Below are positions 6,899 to 11,093 of a stretch of 11,093 bases of DNA, piece by piece. The position numbers and the translations under genes were made by a program. How positions within the stretch are numbered: the first letter of the stretch is position 1; each line of letters begins with the position of its first letter. Source of the DNA: Bordetella parapertussis (lineage in GTDB: Bacteria > Pseudomonadota > Gammaproteobacteria > Burkholderiales > Burkholderiaceae); assembly GCA_945901665.1 (NCBI GenBank), contig CAMDLJ010000052.1, positions 1 to 11,093 of the forward strand, written 5' to 3'. The notes beneath the pieces were generated by a model, which saw nothing but the letters and a program-made list of their open reading frames with translations, did no database searches and was not told the origin of the DNA.

Positions 6899-9502
6899 TC
6901 ACTGCGCAGCTTCGCGCAAGGTCTGCACCACCGGGCGGCGCAAGATTTCACGCAAACCCCACCAACCGGCCAACAGCGCCAACAGGGCCCCCGCCAGCGT
7001 TCCCACCAAGGGCACCCACACCGGCGGTGTCCAGGCAAATTCAAACACAAAGTGGGCCAAACCCCAGCCCACGGCCAAGGCCACCAACGAGGCCAAGGCA
7101 CCCGCCAAAGCCCCCACGCCCACCAATTCGGCGGCTTGCACCCGCGCCAACAAACGGTTGGAAGCCCCCAAAGCGCGCAACACCGCATATTCGCGGGCAC
7201 GTTCCTCGCGGGTGGCGGTGACGGCGGCAAACATCACCACCAAACCAGCAGCCAGGGTAAAGACAAATAAAAATTCCACCGCCTTCACCACTTGTGCCAA
7301 CACCTTTTGCACTTGGTTCAAGCTGGCCCCCAAGTCCACATTGGTGATATTGGGAAAACGCGCCACCATGGCATTGTCAAAGCCCCGCAGCGTGGGGGCG
7401 CGAAAAGCGGCGATGTAAGTCATGGGCACATCAGGCATGTGTGACAGGGGATACATCACAAAGAAATTGGCGCGCATCGACGTCCAGTCCACCCGGCGAA
7501 TGGACGTCACACGCGCTTCAATGGCCACCCCCGCCATGTCAAACTGCAAACGGTCACCCATTTTCAAACCCAAGGTTTTGGCCAAGCCTTCTTCCAAGCT
7601 CAAGGCCTCGGGTTCTTCAGGCAGCCAAGCACCGGCCACGATGGTGTTGTGCGCGGGGGCCGCCACGCTGTGCGACACATTGAACTCGCGGTCCACCAAG
7701 CGTTTGGCCCGCTCGTCGCTGTAATTTTGTGCCGACACGGCTTGGCCATTGACGGCCAGCAAACGGGCCCGGATCATGGGGTACCAGTCGTAGCGCTGAA
7801 CTTGGGCTTGGCGCAAATGGTCTTGAAAAGCCTGCGACTGATCGGGTTGCACATTGAGAACAAAGCGATTGGGCGCATCGGCGGGTGTGGCATTGCGCCA
7901 GCTGGCCACCAAGTCGGTGCGCAACAACCCCAACAACACCAGGGCCAACAAGCCCACCGACAAGGCGCTGACTTGCACCATGGCAAAAACCGGTCGGGCA
8001 GAAATTTGGCGCGTGGCCAAACTCAGCCACTGCGGGGCCCGCGCCTCATTCACCGCCCAGCGCAAGCTGCGCACGGCCAGCCATGACAAAGCCGCAAAAA
8101 AGGCCACCGCCCCGGCAAAGCCGAGCACCACCCACAGGCCCAAGACCAGGTCGCGGCTGACCGCCATGAGCAGCATTGAAAAACCCAGCAAACCCGCCCC
8201 CATGACCCACATCGAAGCGGCTTGCGGCTTGCCCACATCGCGCCGGATCACCCGCAAAGGCGGCACCCGGGCCAGTTGCAAAACCGGTGGCAAACCAAAG
8301 GCCACCAGCAGTGTCAAGCCCGTGCCCACCCCATAGGCCAGGGGCCGCCATCCCGCAGCGGGCAAGTCGGCCTCAATCAAACCGCTGAGCAAGCCGACAA
8401 ACACCTCGTGCAAGCCGTATCCCAAAGCAGCGCCCAGCAAACTGGCCCCCAGGCCCAGCAGCCCAAACTCGATCGCATACACCGCTGCGATCTGGCGCTG
8501 GCTTTGTCCCAGCACGCGCTGAATGGCGCAGTCGTCCAAATGGCGTGCCGCAAAGCCGCGCGCGGCCAAGGCCACGGCCACCGCACTGAGCAATGCCGCC
8601 AACAGCGCCACCAGGTTGAGAAACTTTTCGGCACGCTCCAAGGTTTGGCGCATTTCTGGTCGCCCCGCCTCCATCGACTCCAGGCGCACACCGCGCACCT
8701 CGGCTTGTCCCACCTGGCCCTGGGCCCATTGCATATAGGTCTCCACCTTTTTGTCTGGCCCGGCCACCGCAAAGCGCCAAGCAATGCGACTGGCCGGCTG
8801 CACCAAACCAGTGGCGTCCAGGTCGGCGATGTTGATCAACAAGCGCGGGGCAAAGTTCATGAAGCCCGCGCCCCGATCGGGTTCAGCGGTGAGCACCTGC
8901 GACAAAATCACGCGGTGTTTGCCCAGCCACAAGGGGTCACCCGGTTGCAATTCAAGGGCTTCGAACAAACCGGGCTCGGCCCAGGCTTGGCCAGGCGCAG
9001 GAATGGTGCGCACCACCAGCGAGGGGCCGTCGTAGGCCGTTTGGTTGTTGGGTGCTGCCACCGTGCCAGGTTGAGCCCCAGGTGAAGGCATGAAACCCGC
9101 ACCCGGCAATCCACCGGCCGTGGATTGCAGCACCTGCAAAGTCCCGCGCAATGGGTATCCCGGCTCCACCGCTTTGAGGGCGATCAAGCGGCTGGCACCG
9201 CCGCGCTCGTCGCTGGCACGCGCCATGGTGGGAAAGCTCAGCGTGGTGGCGCTGTTCAAACCCAGCGCCTTGGCCTTTTGCGCAAAGGGCGCAGGCGTGG
9301 GCTGATCGCTCACCACCACCACATCACCGCCCATCAACTGACGCGCATCGCGCGCCATCCCGGCTTGCATGCGATCGGCCAAAAAAGCCACCGAGCTGAG
9401 CGCGGCCACGCCCAAGGCGACCGCCACCATGGGCAGTCGCAACTCGCCAGCCCGCGCATCGCGCCACAGGTTGCGCCAAGCCATGGCCCATAAATGCATC
9501 AT
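6899..9502 (-). CDS. FtsX-family ABC transporter permease (YbbP-like, about 10 TM)
   Basis: An 867-residue inner-membrane protein with the duplicated FtsX/MacB layout. TM1 is at about 23-42, then a large extracytoplasmic domain (about 45-292), then three helices near 294-315, 338-360 and 388-408. Two central helices lie near 430-480 and another near 505-528, followed by a second extracytoplasmic domain (about 535-738) and three final helices near 742-762, 790-818 and 829-850. The loop REYAVLRALGAS at 771-782 is the typical coupling segment that contacts the ATPase; its counterpart is DDCAIQRVLGQS at 323-334. This size and topology match YbbP-type permeases, which with a YbbA/LolD-like ATPase are thought to move lipids or lipoproteins or act mechanically. 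No ATPase gene is in the window. A Gly/Pro-rich insert (about 127-160) lies in the first periplasmic domain. The start overlaps the fdhD stop (ATGA), so translation is probably coupled. Confidence 0.93.
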   Translation of the reverse strand: MMHLWAMAWRNLWRDARAGELRLPMVAVALGVAALSSVAFLADRMQAGMARDARQLMGGDVVVVSDQPTPAPFAQKAKALGLNSATTLSFPTMARASDERGGASRLIALKAVEPGYPLRGTLQVLQSTAGGLPGAGFMPSPGAQPGTVAAPNNQTAYDGPSLVVRTIPAPGQAWAEPGLFEALELQPGDPLWLGKHRVILSQVLTAEPDRGAGFMNFAPRLLINIADLDATGLVQPASRIAWRFAVAGPDKKVETYMQWAQGQVGQAEVRGVRLESMEAGRPEMRQTLERAEKFLNLVALLAALLSAVAVALAARGFAARHLDDCAIQRVLGQSQRQIAAVYAIEFGLLGLGASLLGAALGYGLHEVFVGLLSGLIEADLPAAGWRPLAYGVGTGLTLLVAFGLPPVLQLARVPPLRVIRRDVGKPQAASMWVMGAGLLGFSMLLMAVSRDLVLGLWVVLGFAGAVAFFAALSWLAVRSLRWAVNEARAPQWLSLATRQISARPVFAMVQVSALSVGLLALVLLGLLRTDLVASWRNATPADAPNRFVLNVQPDQSQAFQDHLRQAQVQRYDWYPMIRARLLAVNGQAVSAQNYSDERAKRLVDREFNVSHSVAAPAHNTIVAGAWLPEEPEALSLEEGLAKTLGLKMGDRLQFDMAGVAIEARVTSIRRVDWTSMRANFFVMYPLSHMPDVPMTYIAAFRAPTLRGFDNAMVARFPNITNVDLGASLNQVQKVLAQVVKAVEFLFVFTLAAGLVVMFAAVTATREERAREYAVLRALGASNRLLARVQAAELVGVGALAGALASLVALAVGWGLAHFVFEFAWTPPVWVPLVGTLAGALLALLAGWWGLREILRRPVVQTLREAAQ

Positions 9503-10389
9503 GCGTGGGCTCTTTTCACAGGGGTGTGGGCCAATTCAGGCTGCCATTGCAGCACCTGCGGCGCGGTGTAACAAAGAAAGCGCTTGTGGGTGGCGCGTCC
9601 CACGGTGCACAGTCCCAAGCGCTGGGCCATCTCAAAGCCCATTTGCGTGATGCCACTGCGCGACACCACCACGGGCACTTGCATTTGCGCGGCCTTGAGC
9701 ACCATTTCACTGGTCAGGCGACCGGTGGTGTAAAAAGCCCAGGGCGCATCGATAGGTGCCAGGGATGGTTCGATGCCGTTCATCCACATCCAGCCGGCGA
9801 TGGTGTCGATGGCGTTGTGGCGGCCCACGTCTTCGACAAACAAACACATATCGCTGTTGTGAAACAGGGCACAGGCATGCACCGAACCGGCCGACTTGTA
9901 GGTGCTCTCTTGGAGGCGAATGGCGTCGACCATGGCGTACAAAGCCTGCTGCGGCCATTGCGCTGGGGGCAGGCTCAGCCCGTCGAGATCGGTGAGCAAG
10001 TCGCCAAACATGCTGCCTTGTCCGCAACCTGTGGTGACCACGCGTTGCGCGGTTTTGGCGCTGAGGTCAGCAATGCCGCCATGGGTTTTGACCGCAGCAA
10101 CCCCTGCGCCACCTTCTCCTGCATCCCAGTCCACGGTGATGGATTCGACGGCGCTGGGTGCGTCGAGCAAGCGCTGATTGCGCAAATAACCCAGCACCAG
10201 CCATTCGGGGTGGGCGCCCAAGGTCATCAAGGTGACCAGCTCGCGCTTGTCCACATACACGGTCAAAGCGCGCTCGGCCGGAATGGACAGGTCTTCGGTG
10301 TGGCCGTGCTCGTTGACCGCTTGCACGGGGCAGGTCAAGGGGGCACGGGCTTGGGTGAGTCGGGGCAGCATATGTTGCATAGGGGGCAT
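9499..10389 (-). CDS. fdhD: Formate dehydrogenase accessory sulfurtransferase FdhD
   Basis: A 296-residue cytoplasmic protein. In E. coli FdhD passes sulfur from the cysteine desulfurase IscS to the Mo-bisMGD cofactor, which activates formate dehydrogenases. The family blocks are clear: PAERALTVYVDKRE (38-50), GYLRNQRLL (67-75), TTGCGQGS (119-126), EDVGRHNAIDTI (186-197), TTGRLTSEM (221-229) and VVSRSGIT. Cys122 matches the first cysteine of the E. coli CxxC loop; the second position is Gly125, so only one loop cysteine is present. The N-terminus is uncertain: ATGs at 10389, 10380 and 10371 are all in frame, and I took the longest. It is the first gene of a probable operon with the permease and globin. 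No formate dehydrogenase gene is in the window. Its upstream gap carries a GGACCTCAGGTCC palindrome. Confidence 0.96.
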   Translation of the reverse strand: MPPMQHMLPRLTQARAPLTCPVQAVNEHGHTEDLSIPAERALTVYVDKRELVTLMTLGAHPEWLVLGYLRNQRLLDAPSAVESITVDWDAGEGGAGVAAVKTHGGIADLSAKTAQRVVTTGCGQGSMFGDLLTDLDGLSLPPAQWPQQALYAMVDAIRLQESTYKSAGSVHACALFHNSDMCLFVEDVGRHNAIDTIAGWMWMNGIEPSLAPIDAPWAFYTTGRLTSEMVLKAAQMQVPVVVSRSGITQMGFEMAQRLGLCTVGRATHKRFLCYTAPQVLQWQPELAHTPVKRAHA

Positions 10390-10403
10390 AGCCTAACCGA
10401 CCT

Positions 10404-10469
10404 GGACAGGACCTCAGGTCCAAAAGGACATTGACTGGGTTTTGCCAACCATTGGGGACTTGGATGTCC
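10404..10469. promoter_or_regulatory. GGAC/GTCC cluster in the fdhD-hslR divergent gap
   Basis: Within these 66 bases the word GGAC or its complement GTCC occurs six times: GGAC at 10404, 10409, 10426 and 10456, GTCC at 10418 and 10466. Two pairs form inverted repeats: the perfect 13-base palindrome GGACCTCAGGTCC (10409-10421) and GGAC-N6-GTCC (10456-10469). The gap serves both fdhD and hslR, so a shared operator is plausible, but I cannot match it to a known regulator. No strong -35/-10 pair was found for either gene; TTGGCA at 10448-10443 on the minus strand lacks a good partner. Confidence 0.3.
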
Positions 10470-10518
10470 ATTTAAGCCTCACCTGCCATCCGGTTTGCCC
10501 AGCGGTGACAATGAGGCC

Positions 10519-10932
10519 ATGGAGAAAATGCGCATCGACAAATGGCTGTGGGCGGCCCGTTTTTACAAAACCCGTTCTTTGGCCAGCGAAGACATCGACA
10601 AGGGCCGGATTGAGGTGAACGGGCAAACCGCCAAACCCTCGCGCGAGGTCAAAACCGGCGACACGGTTCGCATTCGCCAAGGGGCGGTGCTGCGCAGTGT
10701 GGTGATTGCAGGCTTGAGCGCCCAGCGGGGGCCCGCACCCGTGGCCCAATTGCTGTACCAAGAAACCGCCGACAGCATCGAACAACGCGCCAAGCTGGCC
10801 TTGCAACAGCGTTACGCCCGGGAACCCGCCTTGAGCCAAGAGCAAGGCCGCCCCACCAAACGCAATCGGCGCGAACTCGAGCAAGCGCGCCACGGCTGGG
10901 ACGAGCGCTGGAGTGCATCGGTGGACAAATAA
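10519..10932 (+). CDS. hslR: Hsp15, S4-domain RNA-binding heat-shock protein
   Basis: A 137-residue small basic protein. The S4 RNA-binding domain covers about residues 4-60 (RIDKWLWAARFYKTRSLA, DKGRIEVNGQTAKPSREVKTGD). The C-terminus is helical and highly charged with RPTKRNRRELEQAR near 115-128. In E. coli Hsp15 binds 50S subunits that carry a stalled peptidyl-tRNA after heat shock and helps recycle them. The length matches the family (about 130 residues). Two starts are close together: ATG 10519 (GAGG only two bases upstream) and ATG 10528 (GGAG three bases and GAGG eleven bases upstream). I took 10519, but 10528 is nearly as good and would remove three residues. The gene is divergent from fdhD and convergent with the universal stress protein. 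Confidence 0.93.
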   Translation: MEKMRIDKWLWAARFYKTRSLASEDIDKGRIEVNGQTAKPSREVKTGDTVRIRQGAVLRSVVIAGLSAQRGPAPVAQLLYQETADSIEQRAKLALQQRYAREPALSQEQGRPTKRNRRELEQARHGWDERWSASVDK

Positions 10933-10941
10933 AACCCCTCA

Positions 10942-10959
10942 GTGCGTGTTCACACGCAC
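10942..10959. terminator. Hairpin between the convergent hslR and usp genes
   Basis: GTGCGTG (10942-10948) pairs perfectly with CACGCAC (10953-10959) around a four-base loop. It sits in the 47-base gap between two converging genes, where a shared terminator is expected. No T-run follows on the plus strand, and on the minus strand the TTTTATTT run begins eight bases beyond the stem. The hairpin is clear, but its function as an intrinsic terminator is uncertain. Confidence 0.35.
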
Positions 10960-10979
10960 CTGGTCAGCGCGACCACGGC

Positions 10980-11093
10980 CTAGATGATGGACACCAAAAC
11001 ACTGCAAGGGGCTTCCTCAATCAGCGACGGTGAGATGGAGGCATGCCACCAACGCTGAACCCAACTGTTCTTGTGCTCATGGCCCACCACGAT
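10980..11093 (-). CDS. Universal stress protein (UspA family), C-terminal fragment
   Basis: The minus strand from the window edge to the TAG at 10982-10980 encodes 37 residues in one open frame. It runs from IVVGHEHK through QRWWHASISPSLIEEAPCSVLVSII to the stop. This matches the end of UspA-type proteins: a GxxxxxxxSxSxxLIExAPCSVLV segment that closes the nucleotide-binding fold and its final beta strand. The N-terminal majority lies beyond the window. Usp proteins bind ATP or related nucleotides and help survival under starvation or stress; the specific role here is unknown. The frame is too short to be certain, but the APCSVLV ending is characteristic. Confidence 0.7.
   Translation of the reverse strand: MVVGHEHKNSWVQRWWHASISPSLIEEAPCSVLVSII

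Noticed and set aside
8222..9085. Long plus-strand frame of 287 codons opposite the permease
   Set aside because: Its Gln/His/Arg-rich composition without domains is typical of an antisense shadow of a hydrophobic protein gene.
9505..10434. Long plus-strand frame of 309 codons opposite fdhD
   Set aside because: fdhD is unmistakable on the minus strand, and the plus frame has a His/Gly/Gln-rich shadow composition.

Overview
This window looks like ordinary chromosome from a betaproteobacterium of the Burkholderiales, probably Comamonadaceae (Limnohabitans/Polaromonas/Rhodoferax-like). The evidence is the GC-rich coding style, the protein sequences (SerS, RadC, FkpB and IspH all read as Burkholderiales types) and the gene order. 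The species assignment is an inference, because no search was run. I see no CRISPR array, transposase, integrase, phage gene, toxin-antitoxin pair or other obvious defence or mobile module.

Left part (1-1460): a secreted alpha/beta hydrolase on the minus strand, followed by about 390 bases of AT-richer DNA with no convincing gene. This part has a visibly lower GC content than the rest and lies directly beyond the 3' end of a tRNA gene, where genomic islands often insert.

Middle-left (1461-4888, minus strand): a co-directional housekeeping block. Read in the direction of transcription it runs fkpB (FKBP-type prolyl isomerase), ispH (last step of the MEP isoprenoid pathway), serS (seryl-tRNA synthetase), a small lipoprotein of unknown function, then tRNA-Ser(CGA) with its own likely -10 element and an intrinsic terminator. 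fkpB and ispH overlap by 4 bases (ATGA). A consensus-like promoter lies just upstream of fkpB.

Middle (4993-6486, plus strand): radC (JAB/JAMM-domain protein), divergent from fkpB, then a gene for an Smr-domain protein. The Smr gene converges on the next block, and the two coding ends overlap by 14 bases.

Right part (6473-10389, minus strand): a three-gene unit consisting of fdhD (sulfurtransferase needed for formate dehydrogenase), a large FtsX-family ABC permease whose start overlaps the fdhD stop (ATGA), and a group II truncated haemoglobin 18 bases further on. The ATPase partner of the permease is not in the window. Divergent from fdhD is hslR (Hsp15, ribosome-associated heat-shock protein). 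The fdhD/hslR gap holds an unusual cluster of GGAC/GTCC words. The right edge carries the C-terminus of a universal stress protein on the minus strand.

I found no clear previously undescribed system. The most useful leads are the tRNA-flanking composition shift, the permease without an ATPase between fdhD and a truncated globin, the GGAC cluster, and a possibly leaderless serS.
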